A stretch of 64,000 nucleotides of DNA from Tolumonas sp008015085 (GCA_029265125.1 JAJUJX010000012.1:1-64000), one strand, 5' to 3'; counted from the stretch's first letter, positions 17,694-27,119 are shown. Numbers and translations are program-made. The notes: generated by a model not told the origin, from the sequence alone.

Positions 17694-19343
17694 TTATAAA
17701 CAACGATAAGAACTTAGTTTGTTGATGTCACCGCTGGTGTAATGCGCTGTTTGTGGGTAAGCACAAATTGGTTGATGTTTACCGGGGAATGCTTTGCCAG
17801 TCGCGGGTAAATAATCTGGGGCTTTGTTTGATTCAACCCAGGATTGAATGGCTGTTAAAGGATCAAAGTTATCCAGTGCAGGGCCATCGCCGCAATGATT
17901 CATTCCTGGAACCATAAACAACCGAGACCAGTCACGCTGCTTGTTGATATCGCCTTTTGAGGTGTTGGCAACCGTAGTTTCATACCAATGTTGAATATCA
18001 TTGGCGGAAAAAACAGGGTCTGATAATCCTTGGAAAATAATCATCTTTCCACCACGAGTCACGTAGGTACTCATTTCAGTTGCCACGGCATCGTTGAGCG
18101 CACTCATTTCATCGATCTGTGCAGGGTCCCGATCGAAATCAAATTTCGTCATGTCTGCATCGGCTCGAGCGGGTGTCATGTAGTAATGGAACAGAGAATC
18201 TGTGCCTAACACGATATTCCGCGCATCGGGTTTGGTTGCATCAGTCGACGTGCCAAGTTTCCAAAGACGCCATGCCTGATCATCAATACCCGCATCATAA
18301 GGCCAGCTGCTATAAAGTGGTTTGCCTGCACTGTCTTTGGCACCACTAAACACCAGTTTTACCGCGTTTATTTTTTCAGCCGGCAAGCAATCTGTTGCCT
18401 GCTTCGACTGACATTGCAATACAGATGGATCAAAATGACAGGCGGGATAGTTATTGATAATACCGTCTTGCAAACCATCTTTGTGATCACATGTCTTCAG
18501 TATTGCCTGACTCAACAAGGTTAAATCAGACTGAGTCAATGCCTGCGATAAAATGGGTTTTCCTTGTGCATTTTTTGGTGCAATGGAAAGTAATTTTTGC
18601 GTATCCCAAGCCTCGCCAATTGCTGCGCGGCTCAGGCGAAAACCGGGGTTACCAACCACGACACCATTAAAATCCAATGGATAACGCTGTGCTGCGAGCA
18701 TGGCTTCGCGCCCACCATTTGAACAGCCCATAAAATAGGAGTAGCGGATCTGCGATCCGTAGTAGTTTGAGATCAGATATTTCGCCTGTTGCGTTACTTT
18801 GCCAATTGCGGCATAGGCATAATCCAAGCGCGCCTGCTGATCCACAGCAAATGCGGCATCGCGACCATCATGCCCGCCATCCATCGAAACGACCGCATAA
18901 CCCCGCACCAGAGAGGGTGTTGCGGTTGAACCATGACTTGGGATACTGCCGATCGCCTGACCAAGGAAGCCATCTAAGCCGCCACCGCCCTGAAACATAA
19001 AGCGACCCTGCCAGTTATCTGGCATCCGTAGTTCAAAGCGAATGCCATATTGTTTATGATCGGGTCCGGTGTGTTCACCAATCATGCCGCGCACCAGACA
19101 GTGTGCAGGTAATTGCAAGCCATCGCCACTGGCTCCGGTTAGCGCACTGGTTTTATCCAGTTTCACTTTACCTGCCTGAACTCGTTCAGCTTGTGTGATT
19201 TTGCTGTCAGGTAGTGTTTTCTGTGCTAATTGTTGACAAGATTCTTTTGTTGGCGACCAGTTTGCAGCCATCACCGGCGCGGCGTTTACCACACCGCCCG
19301 TCAAGCACAGCAAACCGACTATATGTGCTGAATTTAATTTCAT
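17694..19343 (-). CDS. Secreted tannase/feruloyl-esterase-family hydrolase
   Basis: 549 residues with a signal peptide (MKLNSAHIVGLLCLTGGVVNAAPVMA, cleavage near residue 26). The nucleophile elbow is GCSNGG at 206-211 with S208, an acid residue lies in FQGLSDPVFSAND, and the histidine in GMNHCGDGP. The cysteines next to the nucleophile and to the histidine form the CS-D-HC arrangement typical of this family. These enzymes release gallate or hydroxycinnamates (ferulate, caffeate, p-coumarate) from esters outside the cytoplasm. It is the third gene of an operon with an OFA transporter and an enoate reductase, which favours a hydroxycinnamate ester as substrate; that is inference. Confidence 0.85.
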   Translation of the reverse strand: MKLNSAHIVGLLCLTGGVVNAAPVMAANWSPTKESCQQLAQKTLPDSKITQAERVQAGKVKLDKTSALTGASGDGLQLPAHCLVRGMIGEHTGPDHKQYGIRFELRMPDNWQGRFMFQGGGGLDGFLGQAIGSIPSHGSTATPSLVRGYAVVSMDGGHDGRDAAFAVDQQARLDYAYAAIGKVTQQAKYLISNYYGSQIRYSYFMGCSNGGREAMLAAQRYPLDFNGVVVGNPGFRLSRAAIGEAWDTQKLLSIAPKNAQGKPILSQALTQSDLTLLSQAILKTCDHKDGLQDGIINNYPACHFDPSVLQCQSKQATDCLPAEKINAVKLVFSGAKDSAGKPLYSSWPYDAGIDDQAWRLWKLGTSTDATKPDARNIVLGTDSLFHYYMTPARADADMTKFDFDRDPAQIDEMSALNDAVATEMSTYVTRGGKMIIFQGLSDPVFSANDIQHWYETTVANTSKGDINKQRDWSRLFMVPGMNHCGDGPALDNFDPLTAIQSWVESNKAPDYLPATGKAFPGKHQPICAYPQTAHYTSGDINKLSSYRCL

Positions 19344-19376
19344 ATGATTCCCATTTTGTGCGAATTGATTGCGGTC

Positions 19377-21326
19377 TTATACATCTAATGCAGCATGATG
19401 ACCTTGATAAACAGCGGTGGTAATTGTGGAGACTTTGACGCAATCGCCTATCTGTGAAACCAGAGGTGCGCTATTCCAAAGCTCGTCAACAACTGCACGA
19501 CGAGAGCGTTGCCCCAATGCGCAGATCACGCTGGATCCGGGAATGAGTACCTGTTGCCCTGACGAATCTTCACACACAACACCATCTGAAATAACCTCCA
19601 GCGCCTTGTGCTGGCGATATACTTGAATGCCTGATTTTTCGATTTCTGCCATCAGCAGTGGACGATGACGAACGTTGGCATCAGGCGACAGCTCGGCATT
19701 CATTTCGATCAATCGTACTTTTTTACCTTCACGTGCAAAATGAATGGCGGCTTCACAACCGGCTAAACCACCGCCCAATACGATCACATTGTCGGTGATT
19801 TGATCTTGATGATGATGGTAATCATTGATCAACACGACGTGTTCACTATCCAATCCGGGAATTGGCGGCAACATCGGTTCAGAGCCAACAGCGAGGATCA
19901 TGACATCTGCGGCGATTTGATCCGCATATTCTTTCGTGACTTCGGTATTAAGACGAATATCAACACCAGCTTCTTCACACAGCTTGCCGAGAGTCACGCC
20001 CAGTTGATACATCTCGTATTTAAATGAAATGGCTTGTTCGCCGATCAGAATTCCGCCCACTTCATCATTTTTTTCGCACAAAATGACCTCATGCCCACGA
20101 CGTTTGGCGGTGAGTGCTGCTTGTAACCCGCCAGGGCCTGCACCGACGACGAGAACTTTTTTCTTCTGCGCCGCAGGCAAAATTTCCATGCCATTCAATT
20201 CTCGACCAATGATCGGATTCACGGTACAGCGACGGGTTGCGGTTTGTGCGCGCTCGGCCATACAGGTGTAGCAGCGCAAACAACGGACGATATATTCATC
20301 CCGATTCATCGTAATTTTTTTCGGTAATTCAGGATCAGCTAGTAAAGCACGCGCCATCTCAACGATATCGGCTTTGCCAGAGGCAATGATCTCTTCCATC
20401 ATCTGTGGATCGTTCAAGCCACCAATTGTTGCAACAGGAACGCTGACATGCTTTTTGATCGCTTCGGCCAGATAGACATTGCTGCCATGAGGTAAAAACA
20501 TGGAAGGGTGGGTGACGCCAAAACCGCGCTGATATGTTCCTGCTGAAACATGTAACAAGTCGATTCGGCTTTCCAGTAATTTGGCAATTTCTATGCCTTC
20601 ATCAAGATCGTAGCCACCATCGAACAGCTCTGAGCCACTCATGCGGAATTCTATCGGAAAGCCTGGGCCTACCGCGGAACGAATGCTATCAAGGACCTCT
20701 TGTGCAAAACGGACCCGATTTTCGAGTGGGCCACCATATTGGTCGGTGCGATGGTTGAAATGTGGCGACAGAAACTGGTTTATCAGCCAACCGTGTCCAC
20801 CATGAACCATCACCATTTCAAAGCCTGCTTTTTTCGCCAAAGCGGCTTTTTCACCATAGGCTGCAACAATTTCGCGAATCAGTTCATGGGTGAGTTCACG
20901 CACTTCACGACCATCGGGGCGAGTACCTGCACTGGGTCCCCATTGGCATAGGCCTTCTTTTTTGTTTTTATCGGTTAAATAGGTGCCTGCATATTGGCCT
21001 GAATGCGATAACTCAACACTGGCGATGGCGCCATGGCGACGGATCGCATCGGCTGTATATGTAAAACTCGCCAGTGAACCGGGGGTATGCAGGTCTAAGT
21101 GATACATGTGTGAGCCTTCCGTTTCTGGATGCACCACGAGTTCGCTCACCGTCACACTGGCGGCACCACCTTTTGCGCGATATTCATAAAATGCAGTCGA
21201 GGCGGGGCCAATGGTGCAATCAGCAGTGATGTCAGTGCCGCCCATCGGCGCGCCAAACATTCTATTTCTAAAATAGACGTTACCAATTTTAATTGGCTGG
21301 CATAAATGGGGATATTTTCTATTCAT
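19377..21326 (-). CDS. FMN/4Fe-4S/FAD enoate reductase of the 2,4-dienoyl-CoA reductase / BaiCD-FldZ type
   Basis: 649 residues with AGGAA before the ATG. Residues 1-350 form an old-yellow-enzyme TIM barrel (YPHLCQPIKIGNVYFRNRM, HGGHGWLINQFLSPHFNHRTDQYGG). A cysteine cluster CLRCYTC...RRC (CX2CX2CX11C) about residue 345 binds a 4Fe-4S centre; the second spacing is one shorter than in E. coli FadH. Two dinucleotide folds follow (VLVVGAGPGGLQAALTAKRRGHEV and VIVLGGGLAGCEAAIHFA). Relatives reduce the C=C bond of cinnamate-type acids or bile-acid enones with NADH. Between an OFA transporter and a secreted aromatic esterase and under PadR, a phenylacrylate (hydroxycinnamate) reductase role is the best guess. 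Confidence 0.85.
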   Translation of the reverse strand: MNRKYPHLCQPIKIGNVYFRNRMFGAPMGGTDITADCTIGPASTAFYEYRAKGGAASVTVSELVVHPETEGSHMYHLDLHTPGSLASFTYTADAIRRHGAIASVELSHSGQYAGTYLTDKNKKEGLCQWGPSAGTRPDGREVRELTHELIREIVAAYGEKAALAKKAGFEMVMVHGGHGWLINQFLSPHFNHRTDQYGGPLENRVRFAQEVLDSIRSAVGPGFPIEFRMSGSELFDGGYDLDEGIEIAKLLESRIDLLHVSAGTYQRGFGVTHPSMFLPHGSNVYLAEAIKKHVSVPVATIGGLNDPQMMEEIIASGKADIVEMARALLADPELPKKITMNRDEYIVRCLRCYTCMAERAQTATRRCTVNPIIGRELNGMEILPAAQKKKVLVVGAGPGGLQAALTAKRRGHEVILCEKNDEVGGILIGEQAISFKYEMYQLGVTLGKLCEEAGVDIRLNTEVTKEYADQIAADVMILAVGSEPMLPPIPGLDSEHVVLINDYHHHQDQITDNVIVLGGGLAGCEAAIHFAREGKKVRLIEMNAELSPDANVRHRPLLMAEIEKSGIQVYRQHKALEVISDGVVCEDSSGQQVLIPGSSVICALGQRSRRAVVDELWNSAPLVSQIGDCVKVSTITTAVYQGHHAALDV

Positions 21327-21346
21327 ACGACGTATTCCTAATTATT

Positions 21347-22603
21347 TTATTTATTTGCAAAAACCAGATTTGAAACCGATTGTTTATTAAAGGCGCGATA
21401 AATAAATGTCAGAGCCAGGCCTGCAACACTAAATCCGATACCAATTAAAAAAGCACCTTTATAACTATTTGTGGCATGAAAAACAGACATCATGATGGTT
21501 GGGCCAACATAACCTGCAATTGCAAAACCAGAGAACATAATACCGAAATTGACACTGTTATTTTTTGCGCCGAATTGATCGGCTGTAAAACCTGGAAACA
21601 CACCCATAAAGGCGCCAAAACAAATACCGATAATTGAAATACCAATATAGAATGTCTGAGTGTCACCTTCGCCAGAAACATATAAAAGATATAAACCTGC
21701 GATAGATAATAAGCATGCCAAGGCTAATGTATTAATTCGGCCTATTTTGTCTGAAATTAATCCTGCAGAAATTCGACCTAATACATTAAATAATGCCAAA
21801 GTGGATACGGCGGCAGTCGCTGCTGCGGTCGACATACCAATCATCTTTTGTGCCAGCGGTGATGCCAAAGCGATGCACATCAGCCCAGCAACGGCACCGC
21901 ACATGAGTAGTGAGATGAGAACGTAAAAGGTGGGGGTTCTCAGCATCTCTTTCCAGTTTTTATTGTTACCAGCGACCTGTTGTGCTGCTTTCGGTGGAAC
22001 CCAGCCCGCAGGTTGAAATCCATCAGGGCATTTTTGAATGAAGAAAGCACAACCACACACGATGATGGTGAATGCTGCACCAATAATTTTGAACGCAGAA
22101 ATAACACCCATATCTGCAGTAATTACAGCCGCAATGGGTGGGATAATGACTGAGCTGATACCGAATAATGCGGTTGTTAATCCACCGACCAAACCGCGTT
22201 TATCTGGGAAGAATTTAATAGATGTACTAATGGTAGCGCCATAAACCATCCCTAAACCCAAACCGGTTAATATGCCGTAACTCCATATTAAATGGTCAAA
22301 ATGCGTTGCAAATCCGGATAAAAACATTCCGCCACCGAACATCAGGCCTCCCACTAAAATAACCAATCTCGGCCCGAAAGTGTCATTAATTTTCCCACCA
22401 GAAATCATCGTGATGGGGCCAATGGAATTTGCGACAACAAAGACAATGGATAAATTGGCAGGAATGAGATGAACATTATTTATTTGAGATAAGTATTCCG
22501 CCATTGGGGCAGAAAAAACGCTCCATGAATACATTGAGCCGATACATAAATTGATAAAACAGGCTGCGATTAATATGAGCCATCTTTTTTTTGAATAATC
22601 CAT
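21347..22603 (-). CDS. MFS transporter, oxalate/formate antiporter (OFA) family
   Basis: 418 residues from the ATG at 22603, preceded by CAGGAG; an upstream extension of 28 residues has no support. Twelve hydrophobic segments are visible, with the OFA-like opening RWLILIAACFINLCIGSMYSWSVF and GGKINDTFGPRLVILVGG between helices 2 and 3. OFA members exchange or import small organic acids, including aromatic carboxylates. It is the first gene of the operon (20 bases before the enoate reductase) and is a plausible importer of the acid released by the esterase, or an exchanger of acid for reduced product. Confidence 0.85.
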   Translation of the reverse strand: MDYSKKRWLILIAACFINLCIGSMYSWSVFSAPMAEYLSQINNVHLIPANLSIVFVVANSIGPITMISGGKINDTFGPRLVILVGGLMFGGGMFLSGFATHFDHLIWSYGILTGLGLGMVYGATISTSIKFFPDKRGLVGGLTTALFGISSVIIPPIAAVITADMGVISAFKIIGAAFTIIVCGCAFFIQKCPDGFQPAGWVPPKAAQQVAGNNKNWKEMLRTPTFYVLISLLMCGAVAGLMCIALASPLAQKMIGMSTAAATAAVSTLALFNVLGRISAGLISDKIGRINTLALACLLSIAGLYLLYVSGEGDTQTFYIGISIIGICFGAFMGVFPGFTADQFGAKNNSVNFGIMFSGFAIAGYVGPTIMMSVFHATNSYKGAFLIGIGFSVAGLALTFIYRAFNKQSVSNLVFANK

Positions 22604-22783
22604 GTCAAACTCCTGAATTTTTAATTTAACAAATAAACAACATTTAAATGCATTCAAGCCTGTAACTTTTGAACATTTGATCAACAATCACTTGCATTGA
22701 AATGGATTCACTGCGAACTAAAAATTAGCATTTGTTTAACAATTAAATTTATGTGGATTTTGTAATTAAACTAATCAATCCAA

Positions 22784-22813
22784 CACAAACATGTCAATGT
22801 TTACATGTTTGTG
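22784..22813. promoter_or_regulatory. PadR-type operator (perfect 11-bp inverted repeat, ATGT-N8-ACAT core)
   Basis: Arms CACAAACATGT and ACATGTTTGTG are exact reverse complements separated by 8 bases. The core ATGT-N8-ACAT is the published recognition pattern of PadR phenolic-acid repressors. It lies in the divergent region, 94 bases before padR and 180 bases before the transporter gene, so one site may control both directions. Confidence 0.75.
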
Positions 22814-22906
22814 CTTATATGTATTTTGTGATGCATCTCTGTTTTATTGTTTGGGGCGAATCGCTTTGTTATGCTTGCCGCACAATCATTGACACGATGC
22901 GCCGCT

Positions 22907-23455
22907 ATGAGAGTGCTCAAATACGCTATTCTTGGGTTGTTAAATCGACAGCCCATGACAGGTTATGACATTGGGAAAGAGTTCAACTATGAGCTTGCAG
23001 AGTTTTGGCATGCAAAGCACAGCCAGATCTACACCGAGCTGAAGAAGTTACATGATGAAGGGCTGGTGACGTATGACATTGAAATCAGCGGCGATATTCT
23101 GGAAAAAAAGCAATATTCCATCACGGAAGAAGGTAGAAATGACCTACTGAAATGGCTGCACAAAGATGAGTTGATCGAGCGCACCGCGAAGGATGTGTTT
23201 CGTGTACGGATGTATTTTTCAAATAATCTAGATTTGGAAAGCCGCATCAAATTGCTGGAAAGCCAAAAAATGCAGCACCGCCGGCGTTTGAATCAATTGA
23301 AAAAAACAGCAGAGCAATATCCAGTTGTTCCAGCACATGACAGCGACCGATTTGGCGATTTTATCGTGCTGGAAAGCGCCATCATGCGTGAAGAAAGCAT
23401 TTTGACGTGGATAGAAAAATGCATTGGCTACTGCCAAGAAGCGAAAAATCGGTGA
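22907..23455 (+). CDS. padR: PadR-family transcriptional regulator
   Basis: About 182 residues from the ATG at 22907, where the family motif MRVLKYAILGLLNRQPMTGYDI begins; upstream in-frame starts exist but add non-family residues, and no start has a strong ribosome site. The winged helix continues with EFWHAKHSQIYTELKKLHDEGLVTYDIE. The C-terminal helical half (LDLESRIKLLESQKMQHRRRL and IVLESAIMREESILTWIEKCI) belongs to the PadR subfamily with the long dimerisation domain. PadR repressors release DNA on binding phenolic acids such as p-coumarate and ferulate. Its divergent operon of esterase, transporter and enoate reductase fits this inducer class. Confidence 0.87.
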   Translation: MRVLKYAILGLLNRQPMTGYDIGKEFNYELAEFWHAKHSQIYTELKKLHDEGLVTYDIEISGDILEKKQYSITEEGRNDLLKWLHKDELIERTAKDVFRVRMYFSNNLDLESRIKLLESQKMQHRRRLNQLKKTAEQYPVVPAHDSDRFGDFIVLESAIMREESILTWIEKCIGYCQEAKNR

Positions 23456-23462
23456 TAGCGCT

Positions 23463-23490
23463 GAATGCAGGTGACATTGAACCTGCATTC
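23463..23490 (+). terminator. Hairpin after padR
   Basis: Perfect 10-bp stem GAATGCAGGT/ACCTGCATTC with an 8-base loop, 8 bases after the padR stop. AT-rich sequence follows without a long T-run. Beyond it, 23491-23640 shows nothing recognisable. Confidence 0.6.
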
Positions 23491-23640
23491 AATTAAAGCG
23501 AGATTGAGCAAATTTAAAAAGCCTGGAGCTTTGAAAAGGCTGTGCTACATAGTTTTCTGATAGTTAATTTAACATAATCTTTGTTATGCGAAATGGTTGT
23601 TGCCGCATTTTTCCTGATCTTTAAAGCCGGGGGTTTCGAC

Positions 23641-23671
23641 GCTGCCGCCGATAACGGAGTTTATCGGCAGC
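23641..23671 (-). terminator. Hairpin after fghA
   Basis: Inverted repeat with core CCGATAA/TTATCGG and flanking GCTG/CAGC separated by a small bulge, 19 bases beyond the fghA stop on the minus strand. Likely 3' end of the adhC-fghA transcript. Confidence 0.45.
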
Positions 23672-23689
23672 AACATCTGGAGTCCGGTG

Positions 23690-24535
23690 TTATTCGCATG
23701 ACCGCAAATATGCCGCATGAAATCTCAGATGTTCTTCAATAAAAGAAGCAATGAAGTAATAACTATGATCATAGCCCGGTTGCATTCGCAGCATCAGATT
23801 CGCGTTTGAATGACAGCCAGCGGTGTAAAGTGTTTCTGGCTTGAGCTGTTCAGTCAGGAAAATATCTGCATCGCCTTGGTCAACAAGGATTGGGAAATCC
23901 CCCTGAAATGCAGCCAGTAATACACTGGCATCATAAGTTTTCCAATCATGTTGATCTTGCCCCAAATAGGCTGAAAATGCCTTCTGTCCCCATGGACAAT
24001 TAATAGGGTTGGCAATCGGAGCAAATGCCGACACGGAGGTAAAGCGATGTGGGTTACGCAGCGCCAGCACTAAGGCTCCGTGTCCGCCCATAGAATGGCC
24101 AGCTAGTGCCCGTTGCTCTGTCAATGGTAATGCGGTTTCAACCAGTGCCGGTAACTCATCCAGAATGTAATCATACATCCGGTAATGTGATTTCCAGGGT
24201 TGTTCGGTTGCATTGACATAAAATCCGGCGCCACAACCCAGATCATAGGCTGGATCATCCGGTACAGCCTCTCCTCGCGGACTGGTGTCCGGAATGATTA
24301 ATGCAATTCCCAGTTCAGCCGCCACCCGCTGAGCTCCGGCTTTAGTTGAGAAATTTTCATCAGTACAGGTGAGGCCTGACAGCCAATATAATGCCGGGAC
24401 TTTCTCTGCTGAGGCCTGAGGCGGCAGAAATACCGAAAACTGCATTTCACAATTCAGCACAGATGAAATATGTTTATAGCGAATTTGTCGTCCGCCAAAG
24501 CATTTTTGTTCCTGAACTACATTCAACAGCGTCAT
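23690..24535 (-). CDS. fghA: S-formylglutathione hydrolase
   Basis: 281 residues from the ATG at 24535 (GAGGG upstream); a longer frame to 24613 overlaps adhC and is not supported. Esterase D family: WLSGLTCTDENF, nucleophile serine in GHSMGGHGALVLALRNP, aspartate in DQGDADIF and histidine in GYDHSYYF. It hydrolyses S-formylglutathione to formate and glutathione, the second step of glutathione-dependent formaldehyde oxidation in the cytoplasm. It follows adhC by 67 bases, a gap that contains a hairpin. Confidence 0.93.
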   Translation of the reverse strand: MTLLNVVQEQKCFGGRQIRYKHISSVLNCEMQFSVFLPPQASAEKVPALYWLSGLTCTDENFSTKAGAQRVAAELGIALIIPDTSPRGEAVPDDPAYDLGCGAGFYVNATEQPWKSHYRMYDYILDELPALVETALPLTEQRALAGHSMGGHGALVLALRNPHRFTSVSAFAPIANPINCPWGQKAFSAYLGQDQHDWKTYDASVLLAAFQGDFPILVDQGDADIFLTEQLKPETLYTAGCHSNANLMLRMQPGYDHSYYFIASFIEEHLRFHAAYLRSCE

Positions 24536-24563
24536 ATACCCTCGCTTGGCTGATCGGATGTGA

Positions 24564-24597
24564 GTGATCATCCCCAGGCAAAGCCGAGGGGGATCAC
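24564..24597 (-). repeat. Intercistronic hairpin between adhC and fghA
   Basis: Arms GTGATCATCCCC and GGGGATCAC pair with a 3-base bulge around a loop. It starts 5 bases past the adhC stop and lies within the 67-base gap, without a T-run, so it may tune fghA expression rather than terminate. Confidence 0.45.
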
Positions 24598-24602
24598 CCA
24601 AG

Positions 24603-25727
24603 TTATTTATCAAACAGGATCACAGTGCGGATCGATTTACCCTCATGCATTAAATCAAATGCATGGTTAATATCATCCAGACCCATGGTATGCGTGATAA
24701 AGGTATCCAGCTCAAATTCACCTCGCAGATACTGCTCGACAATGCCTGGTAACTGAGAACGACCTTTTACACCACCAAACGCGCTGCCTTTCCAGATACG
24801 GCCAGTTACTAGCTGGAACGGACGAGTTGATATCTCCTGCCCTGCCGCAGCAACACCGATAATGACTGACTCCCCCCAGCCTTTATGACAGCATTCCAGC
24901 GCTGAACGCATAACCTTGACATTACCGATACACTCAAACGAAAAATCAACGCCACCATCGGTCATTTCGACAATCACATCCTGAATTGGTTTGTCGAATT
25001 TGCCTGGGTTGACCACATCGGTTGCACCCAGTTTTTTCGCAATATCAAATTTGTCTTCGTTGATATCAATGGCAATGATACGACTCGCTTTCGCCATCAC
25101 AGCACCGATAATCACTGATAATCCGATCCCACCCAAACCGAATACAGCCACAGTATCGCCAGGCTGAACTTTAGCTGTATTTTTGACCGCCCCCATTCCT
25201 GTAGTCACGCCACAGCCCAGCAGACAAACTTTTTCCAGTGGAGCTTCTTTATTAATTTTTGCCAACGCGATTTCAGGCACGACGGTATGTTCTGCGAAGG
25301 TGGACGTCCCCATGTAATGATAAATTGGTTTGCCATCTTTAAAGAACCGGGTTGTGCCATCAGGCATCAGGCCCTTACCCTGCGTAGAACGGATAGCCTG
25401 GCAGAGGTTAGTTTTGCCAGATTTACAGAATTTACATTCCCCACACTCTGGTGTGTAAAGCGGAATAACATGATCACCCACTGCGACGGTGGTTACGCCC
25501 TCGCCGACTGCTTCAACGATGCCGGCCCCTTCGTGACCTAAAATCGCAGGAAAAACACCTTCCGGATCAGCACCAGATAAGGTGTAAGCATCAGTATGGC
25601 AAACACCGGTCGCGATAATCCGTACTAGTACCTCACCTTTTTGTGGCGGCATCAGATCAACTTCTTCAATGCTCAGTGGTTTACCTGCTTCCCAGGCAAC
25701 AGCGGCACGGGTTTTGATCATGTTCAT
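24603..25727 (-). CDS. adhC: S-(hydroxymethyl)glutathione dehydrogenase / class III alcohol dehydrogenase
   Basis: 374 residues, GAGGAAA before the ATG at 25727. Class III zinc ADH features: TGVCHTDAYTLSGADPEGVFPAILGHEGAGIVEAVG (catalytic zinc cysteine and GHE), the structural zinc lobe CGECKFCKSGKTNLC, a third catalytic ligand in GCGVTTGMGAV, and the NAD-binding GLGGIG. It oxidises S-hydroxymethylglutathione (formaldehyde plus GSH) to S-formylglutathione, which the next gene product hydrolyses. A divergent LysR gene is the likely regulator. Confidence 0.95.
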   Translation of the reverse strand: MNMIKTRAAVAWEAGKPLSIEEVDLMPPQKGEVLVRIIATGVCHTDAYTLSGADPEGVFPAILGHEGAGIVEAVGEGVTTVAVGDHVIPLYTPECGECKFCKSGKTNLCQAIRSTQGKGLMPDGTTRFFKDGKPIYHYMGTSTFAEHTVVPEIALAKINKEAPLEKVCLLGCGVTTGMGAVKNTAKVQPGDTVAVFGLGGIGLSVIIGAVMAKASRIIAIDINEDKFDIAKKLGATDVVNPGKFDKPIQDVIVEMTDGGVDFSFECIGNVKVMRSALECCHKGWGESVIIGVAAAGQEISTRPFQLVTGRIWKGSAFGGVKGRSQLPGIVEQYLRGEFELDTFITHTMGLDDINHAFDLMHEGKSIRTVILFDK

Positions 25728-25828
25728 CGGCTTTCCTCATGGATGACAGTTTTATTAATTGATTGTAATCATTCCACGACAAGGGATAATGACTGAATTA
25801 CGCAAATGATTTTTACAATACGGTAATA

Positions 25829-26710
25829 ATGAACATCTGGGACGGTATTAATGAGTTCATCAGCGTTGTGGAAACTGAGAGTTTCACTGCTGCTGCCAAA
25901 CGGCTGAATGTGTCTGTCGCGCATATCAGCCGCCAAGTTAATCAGCTCGAAGATCGCCTGGGATGTAAATTGATCCACCGGACTACCCGCAAGCTCCGGT
26001 TGACAGAAGTTGGAGATGTTTATTACCAACGAGCACGCAAGGTACTTACTGATTTACAGGAAGCTGACCGAGCAGTGATGGAGATGGAAGATAAACCAAC
26101 GGGAAAACTGCGGATCACTGCACCGGTTTATTATGGTGAATATTTTCTGGCTCCGTTGGTTAATGATTTTTTGCTTCAATATCCCCAGTTAGATCTGGAA
26201 TTAAAGCTGACGAATGAAACGATTGATCTGGTCAAAGAAGGTTATGACCTGGCTATCCGGCTGGGGACTCTCGATTCATCAAGTCTGATGTGCCGGAAAC
26301 TGGCGCGCAGGACACAATATTTATGCGCATCGCCTCAATATCTTGCGCACCACGGAACCCCTAAAACGCTTGCTGACCTTGTTAACCACCGCTGTTTAGG
26401 CGGTAGTTTGGATCACTGGCGATTTCTGGAAAACGGTAAATTGCGTAACTGGCGGGTAGGCTCAGCCTGGAGCTGTAATTCTGGTCTGGCACTAAAAGAT
26501 GCCGCACTCAAAGGGCTCGGCATTGTGCAATTACCCGATTATTACGTACAGGAACCGTTACACCATGGCTCGCTGGTTAGCATACTGGAAAACTATCGAT
26601 TACCAGATGATGGGGTCTGGGTCGTTTATCCAAAAAACCGGCATTTATCACCTAAGGTCAGGCTATTAGTCGATTTTCTGGTTACTCGTCTGGGAAAACA
26701 GACCTCATAG
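25829..26710 (+). CDS. LysR-family regulator next to formaldehyde genes
   Basis: 293 residues. Winged-helix N-terminus GINEFISVVETESFTAAAKRLNVSVAHISRQVNQLEDRLGCKLIHRTTR, then the effector domain GKLRITAPVYYGEYFLAPLVNDFL. It is divergent from adhC with a 101-base shared region, the usual position of an frmA-linked LysR activator. Its last 6 bases overlap the end of the convergent moaE gene, with no room for a terminator between them. Confidence 0.9.
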   Translation: MNIWDGINEFISVVETESFTAAAKRLNVSVAHISRQVNQLEDRLGCKLIHRTTRKLRLTEVGDVYYQRARKVLTDLQEADRAVMEMEDKPTGKLRITAPVYYGEYFLAPLVNDFLLQYPQLDLELKLTNETIDLVKEGYDLAIRLGTLDSSSLMCRKLARRTQYLCASPQYLAHHGTPKTLADLVNHRCLGGSLDHWRFLENGKLRNWRVGSAWSCNSGLALKDAALKGLGIVQLPDYYVQEPLHHGSLVSILENYRLPDDGVWVVYPKNRHLSPKVRLLVDFLVTRLGKQTS

Positions 26711-27118
26711 CCAGCGCAATGAATCATCACTAAGCCGTTCTTTTTTCCAGAACGGTGCGCTGGTTTTCAGTTCATCAATCAGGAATTCGCATGCTGCAAA
26801 TGCAGCCTTACGGTGTGCACTCGCGACCAGAATAAGTACGATTTGATCGTTGATGGCAAGACTGCCGACCCGATGGATCAACGTACAGCCTTGGATTGGC
26901 CAACGCTCATGCGCCTGCGTCACCAGCTTTTCCAGACTTACCTGCGTCATGGCCGGATAATGTTCGAGATGTAGTCCGGTCACATCGCTGTTCTGGTTAA
27001 AGTTACGCACTTTGCCGATGAAGCTGACAATAGCGCCGGTTTCCGGATTGTCACTAAGAAGGGCATATTCCGCCGCTATATCGAAATCTTCCTGCTGCAC
27101 GAGAATTTTGTCGGACAT
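26705..27118 (-). CDS. moaE: Molybdopterin synthase large subunit
   Basis: 137 residues. Family blocks GAIVSFIGKVRNFN, LHLEHYPAMTQ, HRVGSLAINDQIVLILVASAHRKAAFAACEFLIDELKTSAPFWKKE, with the active-site lysines of the last block. With MoaD it inserts the dithiolene sulfurs into cyclic pyranopterin monophosphate. It is the last gene of the Moco block, 1 base after moaD. Confidence 0.96.
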   Translation of the reverse strand: MSDKILVQQEDFDIAAEYALLSDNPETGAIVSFIGKVRNFNQNSDVTGLHLEHYPAMTQVSLEKLVTQAHERWPIQGCTLIHRVGSLAINDQIVLILVASAHRKAAFAACEFLIDELKTSAPFWKKERLSDDSLRWL

Positions 27119-27119
27119 A

